Below, one piece after another: positions 40,896 to 52,200 of a DNA stretch of 64,000 nucleotides. Both the position numbers and the translations under genes were made by a program. The DNA comes from Heterotrichella gracilis (lineage: Eukaryota; Sar; Xanthophyceae; Tribonematales; Xanthonemataceae), in assembly GCA_032358255.1 (NCBI GenBank), contig JAULBX010019411.1, forward strand, positions 18,795-82,794. The letters run 5' to 3'. Every line of letters begins with the position of its first letter. The stretch's first letter is position 1. The notes beneath the pieces were generated by a model, which worked only from the letters and a program-made list of their open reading frames with translations, was not told where the DNA came from and did not search any database.

Positions 40896-43622
40896 TCAGC
40901 GCTCATCCGTTCGACACTTGCTCGCACATGCAGGCTTCACGCTGCGCGGCCAGGGCACTGTCTCCAGGTGGTTTGCCAGCAGCTGGTAGGGCGCCAGGCG
41001 CTGCTGGTTGGTCATTGGGCTTGCACCCGAGGTGCTGCAGCACAGCCAGACCTCTGTGGAGGAGGGCAGGGGCCAGTGCTGCAAAACCACACATGCATGG
41101 TCAGAGCAAGGGTACCGGGGGTAGGTGTCATCTTCGAGCCGAGCAAGGTTTTGTCAAAGGCAAGCATATATCTGCACGTATCATGCTACCGATATAAATT
41201 TTGGTTACAAGACAGCATTTTGTTTACAACATCATCATCCCCACTTGTTTATTGTATTATGGTCGCTTCTTTTGCTACTTTTGAAGACAATGGCAGTGCG
41301 TTACCCCTGGTATGTGCTCCTGCCTCCCAAACGGCAGGTTGTTGATCTTGGCCTTCCCCTTGCGCCCATGGTTCAGAAGCTCAGAGTATTGGCGCTTGCC
41401 CGAGAAGGCCACCATTGCCGGGGCCCCACACGTGCCACACGTGCACCTGCACACACAAGGGACCACACTTCACACCCGCATTCATCACCCCTACCCATCA
41501 AGCTATTTAATAGGAAAGTGTCCTGCATGCCAGATTTGTAATTGTCCCTGTTCTATGGATACTGCACTCATTTTCTTACTCATGCCATTGCCTGAATTAT
41601 GCGATCCTTGCCCAAAGCTGTCACTAGCGGGGCGTAAAAGCATCCGTCTAAAGACGAAAACCCTACATTGAGCTCACCTAACACCATGCTTGTCTCATGA
41701 GCTCAAGAAACTTCAAAATCAGAAACTCCTACTCATGCACTTGCATGCATTTTGCAATTGTGCTTACCCAATGCTGTCACTGGCGCGCCGCATGTGCGCC
41801 TGCAAGCGCGCGTAGAAGCCGTCCCTCCACGACTGGAAAGTCTCCGATGAGAATTCTGAGGAGTCTGTCCCAGGGATGCCTGACCCCACGTCCGTGAACC
41901 CCACCCCCGCATCCAGCGGCATGCGCGCGTCATCCTGCGCGCCCCTAGCAAAAAGCATCATTGCTGCATTAGTTTTTACAAGTGTTGTTTAGAAGTAGCT
42001 CGCCACAAAAATATTGGTGTCAACTCTCTTGCCTGCAAAGATACCAAGAATGCAGGGCATATTTTTCGTTCATTTACGTATTTATTATTCAATTCCACAA
42101 TTTCAAAGGTTTTAATTTTTTTTTTAAACCTTTCTGTAAAGGTACATGCATGCCCCTGGGTGATGCATCCACCAATAGCAGCCACATGCCAAGCGTCCTG
42201 TCCGATAAATGTCCCTGCAGTTAGCAGCCCTTCATGTAAATCAACGTCAGTGACAACTCATCCTCACGCCATTGATGTTCAAGTGCCACTAAGCACAGCG
42301 CTCTCAATTGAAGCCTCTCACCCTGTCAAGAGTGGTGCCTCAATTCCACCAGAGCAGCCTATGTTTGTGATGTAGTATATCGGCACGCCCTACCTTACAT
42401 GCGGCGGGGCAATACCCGTCTCCCGCAAAATGCGCCACATCCAGTTGCTGGGGTTGCTGTAGTAGTGGCCGGTGTTCCTGAAGAAGCAAGGAGATGAAAA
42501 CTTGGGAGAAACCAACAAAATACATGGTAAGTGTTGTGCGAGTGTCACCTGGCAATTTGCATGGCCTTGTATGAGCTAGCATGCACCCCATGGAGAGGAG
42601 TCCTCGTTGGAGGCTTTCAAAGCATCGCTGTATTATAACAAAACCATTATTGCTTTTCATGGCAATGCAGATGCAATGACCAAAACGCAAGAATGCCATT
42701 GGTGACCTGGTGGGTGTGGGCACGTGTGCGCAGCACCACCAGCACAGGCGATGCCTGCACGGGCAGCTGCAGCTGGTTTCATTGACAGGCGTTGACACGT
42801 TGTAAACCTAAGCACAAGCACAAGGATCAGGGGATTATAAACATAGAATGGGGCATTTGCTCACCACGCATGCCAGCTGGGGTTGTGGCCCACTATGATG
42901 AGCCGCAGGGGCTCATCCCCTAGCATCTCCAGCACACCCACGGGGGAGGCGATGCTGGCCAGGCCTGCATTCCTCGCCTTGCTGGCGGCCCCACCACCCT
43001 TGGGAGGGGTTTTGCTGCTGCGCTCCCTGGTCGCCCCACCAGCCTTGAGAGCGGTGCAATTGTTGTTGTTGCTGGTCGCCCCATTACCCTTGGGAGGGGT
43101 ACTGTTGCTGCCCGTGTTCCTCCCTCTAGCAGGCTTGCCTATATTGGCTGCTGTGGATGACATGAGGTCGGCTGTTGGCAGGTGAAGAGTGTGTTTCCCC
43201 ATGTTGCTACCCCCTTCCTCCCCTTTTGATAGCCTCCCCTTCCTATTGTCCTGACTCTGCTCCCCACCCCTGCCTGCTTTCCGCTTGACTGGCGCAGGTG
43301 TGGTGGGCCCAGGGCTCTGGTGGGGCTCAGTCTTGACTGTGCTTCCTGGTGTGGGGGTGGAGGGGGTCTGATGAGGAGCAAGGCTGTCACTGGAGGTGTG
43401 ACCTTCTGTCGCGGCGGGTACAACACCCGGCTGGGGGTCCTGCGATGGTGGTGGGCTGCTGGTGGTGGGTGGGGTGCTGGCAGCTGATCGGGGGAGAGAG
43501 AGGGTGGTAGGGGTCGTGTCCCGCCCGTGAGCGTTGGGTGGAGAGCCACGATGTAACGAAGGTTTGAGGGTCTGGTTGGCGCTTGCAGTGAACTTGAAAC
43601 GCTGCAGTGGGGGGTGGGGTGC
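40896..43622 (-). CDS. TDG/MUG-family G/T(U)-mismatch DNA glycosylase; 5' end uncertain
   Basis: Nuclear base-excision enzyme that removes U or T from mismatches with G. Exons (complement): 42865 up to the 43200-43622 region, then 42394-42477, 41768-41944, 41305-41446, 40896-41051; phases close. The catalytic block LRLIIVGHNPSWHAW corresponds to the family's GINPG/NPS loop with the key Asn. It is followed by NTGHYYSNPSNWMWRILRETGIAPPH, GVGFTDVGSG, APAMVAFSGKRQY and the strand VWLCCSTSGAS. The N-terminal open frame runs to 43622 and is Pro/Thr/Ser/Lys-rich and disordered, as in animal TDG. ATG 43202 lies inside it. A tiny first exon at about 43897-43914 spliced to 43601 would extend it but is speculative. 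Family assignment is strong; substrate preference is not readable. Confidence 0.85.
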
Positions 43623-43914
43623 TCACTGTGAGCCCAGCGTGCGTGTGGGCACAAGCAACCAACTTGAGCGGCATACCCAGTTTGCCAGGAGGGTGTGATA
43701 GAGACATAACAGTCTTGGAAGCAAAGTGGTGGCAAGGTTGCGCGAAAATGGTCGTGCACGGGCTGCGACTGTAGGGTAATGCATGCATATGCATGCATGC
43801 ATTGACCACTTGTACAGCAGACGGTGTGCATGCTGCCAGTTGACGAATATAACGCATCCACGCAGTGTGTTACCGGCAACCTTGCGCCGACCGTACTTTG
43901 AAAGGGTTCATCAT

Positions 43915-44774
43915 GGCTCCCGGTTCCACATGTGGCATGCCAGGACGAAGTGGGGTAAGAAGTTGCCAAACGGACTGGCGTTGCGTAAGCATGTAGGATT
44001 CAAAGTTACAGCTTTCGCTTACTTTAATGGTGTGCGGTGTGTCATAGCCTATATAAGCTGCTCATATCCTATAGGCTCGAAGCACCTTGGCAGCTCAGCC
44101 TGGGGCAGTGGTGCGACCCTTACTAAGGGTCTTCGGGATGTTGTCACTGACTAGAGGGGATGTAATTGTTACAGTACTCAGTGCTGCCAGGTGTCATCAA
44201 CAGTAGAGGGATCCACATTTGCCTGAAGTACCCTTCCCTGGAGGGCCCTATAAAAACGGCAGTTGCTGCCGCAGCGGCGGAACACCCCGGCAGGCCCAAC
44301 CCATCCTTTATTCGTATTCTTATGACAGCAGCCAGTTAGCCTCTCATCCAGCCAACAGCTTCCCACGATACCAGTAACGCTGTAAATTGAAAGCTGGGAC
44401 AGCATCACAAAGCTCAGCTTCTATTCCCAGTGGGTGAGCAGACTCAGCAAACAGCCAGATGACTATGCACAGCAGGTGTCACAGACGTCTGCTCTGAGTG
44501 TATGTAAATCACAAGTCTCATAATTTGGCCAAAAAATGCGCAAATTATACCTACTGTGTGCAATTAAACAAAGCCAACTGTAAATATAGTGTAATAGTCT
44601 AATAACCCTTACAACGCGCGTTCTCAGCTGATAAACATGCATGCGCACTAACCCAACACATCGTCCCATTGGTCCGAACAGTTGTCTATGCTCAGCATGC
44701 ACACGACTCCAGCCATGCCCTAGGCTTTTAAAAGCCAGATTGACATATAAAAGGTTGTATATTTGATGCCTCCT
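43915..44774. other. Intergenic region, glycosylase / type II membrane protein gene
   Basis: About 860 bases holding the glycosylase promoter and the 3' UTR of the next gene. No recognisable gene. Confidence 0.4.
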
Positions 44775-47475
44775 TCAGGTGCAGGCTGCAGGCCACCCCG
44801 ACGCCTGGTCTGGATCCGGCAGGAAATTCTGGCACACCCATGACTGCGCCAGGGCTGGAGTGGCGTTCACCCCAGGGGAGGGGTTGGGCATGTAGGCGGG
44901 GCTGGTGGCGGCTGCGATGTATGATTCCAGGGTGGCGGAGGCGGCTTGGGGGTTGGTGCAGCCGCAGTACAGGCCAAGACCCTGCGCAAATGATTGAGGC
45001 AAGCGATTGCAAGGGAGGGATCAATAGGATTGATCATAGTATGAGTTGATACTGGAGAGAACAGGTAAATAAGAATTGTTTTTACAAGAACATGTTTCCT
45101 CTGATAAAGTCTTACATTGAAATGCAGATTCTATATTGAGCAATCACTGGATCTGCAGACAATCATCAGGACCTGTCTATGCACCCTGCGCCACAGTGGC
45201 GTGCAATTTCCCGGGCAACGCACCTGTGTTTGGATGACCCAGGGGAACACCGTCCAATCGCTGCCCTCGTTCTGGCATTGCTGGATGCCATTTGACACGT
45301 CGATGGTGACTGTGGTGTTCTCCACAATGAAATCCTGCGGGGTAACCTGTGGCCAGGGCGAGAGGGAGTATTGTCATGCTGCAAGGATCCTCAAGCCAAT
45401 TAATGTTGCACAGGCCCTAGCTAGGGTTAGAATCGTCATTACACCCAAACTGTCAGTGTGCGGCCCGCAAGCCCAAATGCCAACTGCCAAGTTAACATAA
45501 ACTAGGATAACTAGGAATCAGATCTATCTGATACTAGGAATCGGACCCGCCATTTACCACGACTTGTGCAGCAGCCCTGCCTGTGGATAACCCCTAACAC
45601 GCCACCAGTGTACCCTAGACCTACTGAGTGACCTCGCACCTGTGGTGTGCAGCCTTCAGGCGGGTTAAATGTGCGACGGGGCCCAGGGGAGATTCCTGGT
45701 TGCTCAGAGGGGATGGAAGTCTTGTCAAATGGTCCAAAGTTGGAGTTGGAAAGCGCTGCACCAAGGGGGAAACGCGCATGAGGAGTATTGATCACGTTGT
45801 TGCCGATCCATTCAATCCATCCAGTGCAGTGCATATTGAGTCAGTATGCCGCGCAGGCTACAAACTACAGCGCATCAAGTGCCCCACGTGATGCATACAT
45901 CATGGCATCAGCATGCGTATCGTCGGTGTTCGGCGGGCTTTTCATCATTATTTTGTTATTCTGTTACATCGTCGAAAATAAACACAACGCTGGCCTAGGA
46001 TTGAGCCATAGCCTGGGGACCCTACGTCCTCATCTGGCACTTACTCAAGTAATCAGTCCCCCTGATTGCATTGGCAACAACCAGCAGGATTGCAAACAAG
46101 CCGGCAGCAGCTCCCCACAGCAACAGCAGCGCGCCAAACACCTGCACTGCACAGTAAACAAGAGTTATCAGTACATGCATTACAAAAGATTGAAATGCGG
46201 GGCATGCATTGGGCTGTCCCTGCGCAGCAAATGACACGCATGACACGCCATGCACTTGGTGTACACGCGAGTACATGAGGTAGCGTGCACATGGTCCCAA
46301 TGAGGTGTTCATACATGTATGTGTATGAAACAATTGGTGCGCAAATGGCAGGGTGTGAGCAGGGTGCAGCGAGGGTGCACATAGGGTTGCAGGAGTGGTG
46401 GACACATTGGGCGGGTGCACTTGGGTTGGGGTGCACATGGGTTGGTGTGCACATGCACCACTCCCCTCCATGTGCTTAGGGTTTGCAGGGCACGTACGCC
46501 ACTCCCGACCATGTGCTTAGGGTTTGAGGGTTAGGGGTTGATGGGCACGTACGCCACTCGCTCCATGTGATTAGGGTTTGAGGGTTAGGGTTTGATGGGC
46601 ACATTCGCCACTCGCTCCATGTGATTAGGTTTGAGGGTTAGGGTTTGATGGGCACGTTCGCCACTCGCTCCATGTGATTAGGGTATGAGGGTTAGGGTTT
46701 GATGGGCACGTACGCCACTCGCTCCATGTGTTGCCCCACAAGCCCTGGCGCAGCCCTGGGGTGCCATGGGATTCGCCAACCTCGGACTGCACATGGGAGG
46801 GCGCAATAAAGACACAGTATTTCAAAATCATTATCAAATTCAGTAAAAAATATATATAGATGAATGATTTAGGGTTTTTCAAAATTAGTAATAAGCAGCC
46901 TGGACAGGTGATCAGCATCTGCAATTGCCACACACAGGGTGCACATGCTGGTAAGTTGCCACCATCTTAAGCTAGCCATATCATTTACATGCCTTCCAGC
47001 AACAACACCAGCATACCTATCAGCCATACATGCCAAGCTTGCGCCGGACAGCCCTGATCGTTTTGATCTGTCACTGCAGCAGCTGCTGACACGCGTGCAC
47101 GTGCACCATCCCTCCACCGGCGGTTGCATCGCAGCTAATCCGCTAACAATCCGCATACTGCAACGCCACGCACAGGGTGTAAGTGCGCCTGTGTGGCACA
47201 TACGGATACTAAAAAATATCCTATATACCCTGACCACTGTGCTGATGGAGGGAGTGCAATGCACCAATTACAAACTGTATGCATATTCTACATTTGAAAC
47301 TAAAAGCTATTTTTGTATTTGCAAACTGCCTGAAAGCGCTCACCTGGCGGCCCAGTTTCTTGGCGTGTGGCGCCACTCTGCTCTCCTTGATGGGTACCTG
47401 AACCTCGCCCTGCGCTGCTCCAGGCATGACGCTGGTGCGCGCCAGCGGGTGCATGGTGATAGCCACAGGCTGCAT
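44775..47475 (-). CDS. Type II single-span membrane protein resembling a Na,K-ATPase beta subunit, 5 exons
   Basis: Exons (complement): 47344-47475, 46045-46141, 45640-45755, 45224-45346, 44775-44981; in phase, 224 residues. Residues 1-44 are polar with net positive charge (VPIKES, HAKKLGRQ) and have no signal peptide. One helix (about 46-70) reads FGALLLLWGAAAGLFAILLV; its WG-x-x-AG-x-F core resembles the YG-x-x-AG-x-F core of animal beta-subunit helices. The ectodomain has six Cys (112, 139, 162, 164, 206, 223), two N-glycosylation sequons (N125-T-T, N195-A-T) and a juxtamembrane Pro-rich stretch ending TFNPPEGC. It lies head-to-head with the P2C ATPase alpha gene. A beta-like role is inference from topology, cysteines and location. 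The ectodomain is shorter than in animals (about 155 against 240 residues), and an unrelated algal membrane protein remains possible. Confidence 0.6.
46465..46735. repeat. Minisatellite, five units of about 54 bases containing telomere-like GGGTTTGAGGGTTAGGGTTT
   Basis: Unit consensus: ATTAGGGTTTGAGGGTTAGG followed by GTTTGATGGGCACGTACGCC, then ACTCGCTCCATGTG. Five successive units are nearly identical except the first, which is shortened. It is in intron 1 of the type II membrane protein gene. The telomere-like core plus a unique GGGCACGTACGCCACTCG half makes it unlike a plain interstitial telomere. Confidence 0.92.
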
Positions 47476-49281
47476 GGTGTGCCCTTGCCAACTTCTTAGA
47501 TCCGATCGAAGCCCCTGGTTGGGCTGAGGGCCTGGAAGCTGCGCAGCAAAATAAAGCAGAATAAATTATTGGTTTTAAGCCTTACTGCAGTCATGCACTG
47601 CCGTGTACTTTCTGCACCAGTCATAGAAATGATTAAATCTTTATTTATTATCTCAGGGAGGGTGAGCAAGGTGGGGAGGGGGATGCTGACGTGAAGGTGG
47701 AAGGCGGGGGGGTGGCGCCGATGGGTGCTGGTGCTGTGGGGCAAGTAAAACAGGAGGCTGGTGGTGGTGGCAGGGCATGCAGCCACCTCAGCCAAAGCCG
47801 GTGGCAAGGAGGAGAGGGTGGTGCAGATACATAGAACAGTACAAGCCATTTTTCATACTCAGGGGACCAAGGTGAGGCATACTCGGAGTGGTAGTGGCAA
47901 TACCACTGAGCTGAGCGCTGCGGGCATGTGTACCACTCCAAGTTGGCGCCATCCTGGCTTCAACCCTAGAGGGCTTTGCAGCGCGACAGTGAGGTCCCTT
48001 CTTGCTCTTGCGCTAACTTTGACCTATCAAGAGACAACCTGGTTCAAAGTGCGCGTCCTGTTCCTATAAAGCATTTTCACAGACACCATAGACTTACCTT
48101 GTGAGGGAAGGGAGTTGTGTGCCGGGTTGCCTCGACAGTCTGTACTCTACCTGGGAACAGGCACTTTTGCATATACGTCTGTGAATTCGGGCAATGCTTG
48201 CGTGAAAGACAAAGAGTTTTGCAACGTAGGTGGTTCACTAGCGGCGCGCATGCATGTTAGAGCGCGAGGAAACAACTTCAACAAACACAAGGATGGGAAG
48301 TTGCACAGAGGGTCCCAAGCTCCACGTGGCGGGAGCTTGAGACGATGCATGACGTACATTTTACGCCAGTCCGACTGACACGCACGCCACGTGCCACCTT
48401 GCTTCCAATCGGGTTCTGACAAGGCCTGATGCTCGTGCATCATGTGCGCCATGTGGCATCTGCTGACGCCTGACACACGCCTGACGCACGCCGCAGGCGC
48501 CTCTTCAGTCAGCACAGCTACATCGCAGCATTCTTTATGGATACCTGTTTGCGGTGGTGTGCAACGTTGCAAGGAACAAAACATCTGGAGTCTGCAGCAA
48601 ACCGCGCATAACCACATTGTTAACAAACCTGCGGCACAACCTACACAAAGTCCAGTTGCATGCGGCCCGGCATGTGCATGCCTTCCAAAGACGGCTAACA
48701 CGCTGACAAAATACCACGCTGCAACAGGTTCTACAACCCAAACCCATAAGAACGACCTTGTGTCGAAACCCAGCAACATCAGCCTTCAACCTTCTACTAG
48801 GTTGTGAACGCAGCGACACCAGGCCCGACAAACGTTCAAACAGCCTTGGTGGGCATCCCTTCCCCGCGAGACTCTGCGGGGCGAGACACTCTCTCGAGGA
48901 CGAGCAACGCTTTCAGGTGAGCGCGACACCTTGCCAACCTTGTAATCACTCTTACAGCCCACAGCCACCTACGTGCGTTCTACGTGCATATGCAGCCCTC
49001 GCGGGTTCAACATCATGCCTGTGCCAAGCAAGGCCCAATTTTGCCTGCAGGTTGCAGCAGCAACCTATTTACACGTGGCAGAAGATGCTGCGTAGTGCAC
49101 CGCACAAGTATCGCATAAAGCTGCAAAACCACCTCGTTTACACGCACACCCTAGTGAGAGGCAACGACATGTGTGCTGTGTGTTTCCCGCCATCAATATT
49201 GCACCAGCTCCAAACCTTCTCCCGACTCCGGTCCTGTGCAGGCCACTTCCAGGGGTTGAAAATCCCAAGGGTGTAGTCGTC
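47476..49281. promoter_or_regulatory. Shared divergent upstream region of the beta-like and P2C ATPase genes
   Basis: About 1.8 kb between two start codons pointing apart. Co-regulation of the two genes from it is plausible. No independent gene is recognised; long open frames on the minus strand around 48147-48779 look like chance (Cys/Arg/His-rich, no homology). Confidence 0.5.
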
Positions 49282-52200
49282 ATGGAGGGCTCGCGGTCGA
49301 GTCCCAGGCGAGAGAACAAGAGCAAAGACATCGGTGGGTGGTGCCTGGGCACAAACCACAAGTCCTAAACCCTAAGCCCTAGGCTGGCCCCAAGGACTCG
49401 TGAGCGCTGGCTACTCGTGGAATGTTCCTTTGTGCGTGTTTTTCCATGTGTGAGTTCTTGTGAAAGGATACTGGTGTGGACGTGTGCTTTTTTGCATTAA
49501 AGTCGCAAAGCTTTGCAACATGCCCCTCTGTACCCTCTGGAGGGCACGGCAGTATAACTCTATGGCTGCCTGCAGAATACATCTGCTCGCTTCCATATAC
49601 TTGTGTGCGCACCCTTTGGGCAGTGCAGAGCTACAGGCCAGCTACCCAGCTGCATCCCTTGCACATCTGCAGATAGACCTGTCATGTGCTATGAGCACGT
49701 TGTATGTATGTATGCGTGTGGACACGTTGGTATATATGTGTGTGGACACTAACATTGCCCTGGCGTTGCCACCTCCCCTGTGTGCAGAGTTCACAGAGCA
49801 CACCTGGCCACTGGACAAGCTGTTCCAGCACTATGGCACACACCCAGACAGCGGACTCACCGGGAAACAGGTGGGCTGCACACACCCCACATGCCATGTA
49901 GGGTGTGTTAAGAAACCCTAGGGTAAATATGTTTACCCTATGTACCCGGCTAGGTGGCTGCATCTGCACATCCTACACCTCACATACAAGGACGTTCAAC
50001 TCAAAATGTGTGCACGAGTTTGCAACGTGCACAGCACATACACATGCACATGCACCTCTCACAGGGTCTCCATGTGGTGAGCAGTCTAGGTGGCGCACAG
50101 GCACCTTAAGGGGCCTTACTCCCTCTGGAAGAAACCACTCTTCCCTTAGGCTACCTAGGCAAGAAATAGATCAAGATTAGAGGTCCTTCTGGATTACTCA
50201 AGGTTACAACATGCAGTCTCTCTGCGCTACCTGCTCACTAATTCCTGTTTAAAGAACAAACCCTACACCTTAAATTCCCTGCATGGCCCTGCTTACATAG
50301 CACTCCTGCTTACATGGCCCTGCTTACATGGCCCTACATGTTACTACATTTGATTGATTGTTCAGTCATGGGGCTCGCACATGTCAATGCTTGGGCAGTG
50401 TTTGCAAACTTCAGCATGCAAGCCACAATACTATGGCATGCCTGTGGGCACTATGGACTCTGCGGCGGTGTGGAGACTGTACATACTTATGGCAATGTTG
50501 TGCCCTTGTTTGGTGATTGCTTGGTGGACGCCCTGGCTGCATGCAGGTCGAGGCCAACCGCTCGCAGTATGGGCGCAACGAGATGACCCCTCCACCCACC
50601 CGCGCCTGGTGGCTGGCCTACCTGAGCCACTACCTCAACCCATTCATGATCCTGCTGCTGCTGGGGGCGGTGCTGTGCTTTGTGGCCTACGCCATTCCAC
50701 AGGTGAGGGACCAGGGATAGTACTAAGGTTATACTTACAACCTTTGCTGGTCCATAAGTTCAAGGTAACACTGTTTACTGGGTGAATAGGGCATGCATGG
50801 GAGTCTGGCAGCCTGTTTGGCGCGAATCCAAACCCATGCATATCCAAACATCAGTGGTCACAGGTGGACGGCACGATTCAGAGGCAGCATGCGAGTTTTT
50901 TTTAAAAAACAACAGTCCTTGCCACTGTCTGAGACCCTGTGCTAGGGCAATATGCCACCCACTGTCAACCCCGCGCCAGGCTGTATCACCCTTAGTGGCC
51001 TAGGTGGAAACCATGGGTCAGCATAAATCGCGATGTGTGCGGTGTGTTGCCTCAGTGCTGACGTGCACCGAGGCGCCTAAGGAATCCGCACACAGTGACC
51101 CAGAGGGTGTTCCAGAGTGGAATGGCATGGCTGGTGCTGCTGGTGGCTAAGGCGCTGGGGCTAATGCTGCTGGTGGCGCTGGCGCTGGGCCCAGGCTGAG
51201 ACTGGGGCTGGGCTGCACTTTGGGGCATGCTGCAGTCTGCATGCGCAGGTAAGGCACGCGCATGTATGTGATGTATCGGGCCTTCCCTGTGGGGCCCTGT
51301 GCCTTATCCTGTGTGCACAGCACAGCTTGCTTAGATCCCCCACCAGTTTTCACCCACATGCCTGCTCTCCCCTGGCACAGGAGGAACCTGACCAATGCAA
51401 CCAACAACAAAGTCCCAACAATACAGGGTCCCACCCCTACCTCTCAATTCAAAGCCCTAAAAGGTTCAAACTCTTGTGCCGCAGGTGGAGCCTCCACCAC
51501 CAAATTCCAAAAAGTACCCCAAACCCTATGTTGAAATCCCAAACTGTTTAGGCTAAAACTCCACCTTTTGCGCCACAGGAGCAGCCCGACCCCTCCAACA
51601 TCTACCTGGGGTCAGTGCTTGTGCTGGTGGTGGTCCTCAGCGCCAGCTTTGCATACTGGCAGGAGGCAAAGAGCGCGGCGGTCATGCGCGGCTTCCAGAA
51701 GCTCATCCCCCGCAAGTGCAAGGTGGTGAGGGAAGGCGCAGCGCAGATCGTGGACCCTGCCGATCTGGTGCCAGGTAAGGATTGTTGGGTAGGTGTAGTA
51801 ACCACTACCCCTTGGGCTGTGCGTACATTGTAGATCCAGCTTGGGGACATGCAACAGAAGGGTGGCGTTGACCATGTGACGTACATACATTTAATAATTT
51901 ATCAAAGGGCTGCGGATGTGCGCATGTGGTTGATCGAACTTGGTAGGCCTATGGAATTACCAAGGGGTTGTGCACTCACAAGCATGTTGAAGCCTGGTGT
52001 AATGTATCACTATTTCATTTGCGACAGATGATCCCTGTCACCTCGATCAATTTTGAACTTAAAACCCTATATATATCATGTCATCTATTATTGGCACCTC
52101 TGTCATCTATTTTTGGCAAAACCTTCTTCTCTTATTGGCTCACAGATGACCCTTGTCACCTCTTTCACCCTCTCCCCCCTCCCCTGCAGGTGACATAGTT

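Noticed and set aside
43139-43969. 276-residue minus-strand open frame overlapping the glycosylase N-terminus
   Set aside because: It is in a different frame from the catalytic exon, which connects in phase to the Pro/Thr/Ser-rich frame ending at 43622. It is a shadow frame.
46869-47267. Cys-rich minus-strand open frame as an extra exon of the beta-like gene
   Set aside because: Exon 1 (47344-47475) joins directly in phase 0 to the helix exon (46045-46141); inserting this frame would need unsupported splice sites.
48147-48779. 210-residue minus-strand open frame upstream of the ATPase
   Set aside because: Cys/Arg/His-rich, no domain, no phase-consistent link to a neighbour. Most likely chance in GC-balanced spacer DNA.
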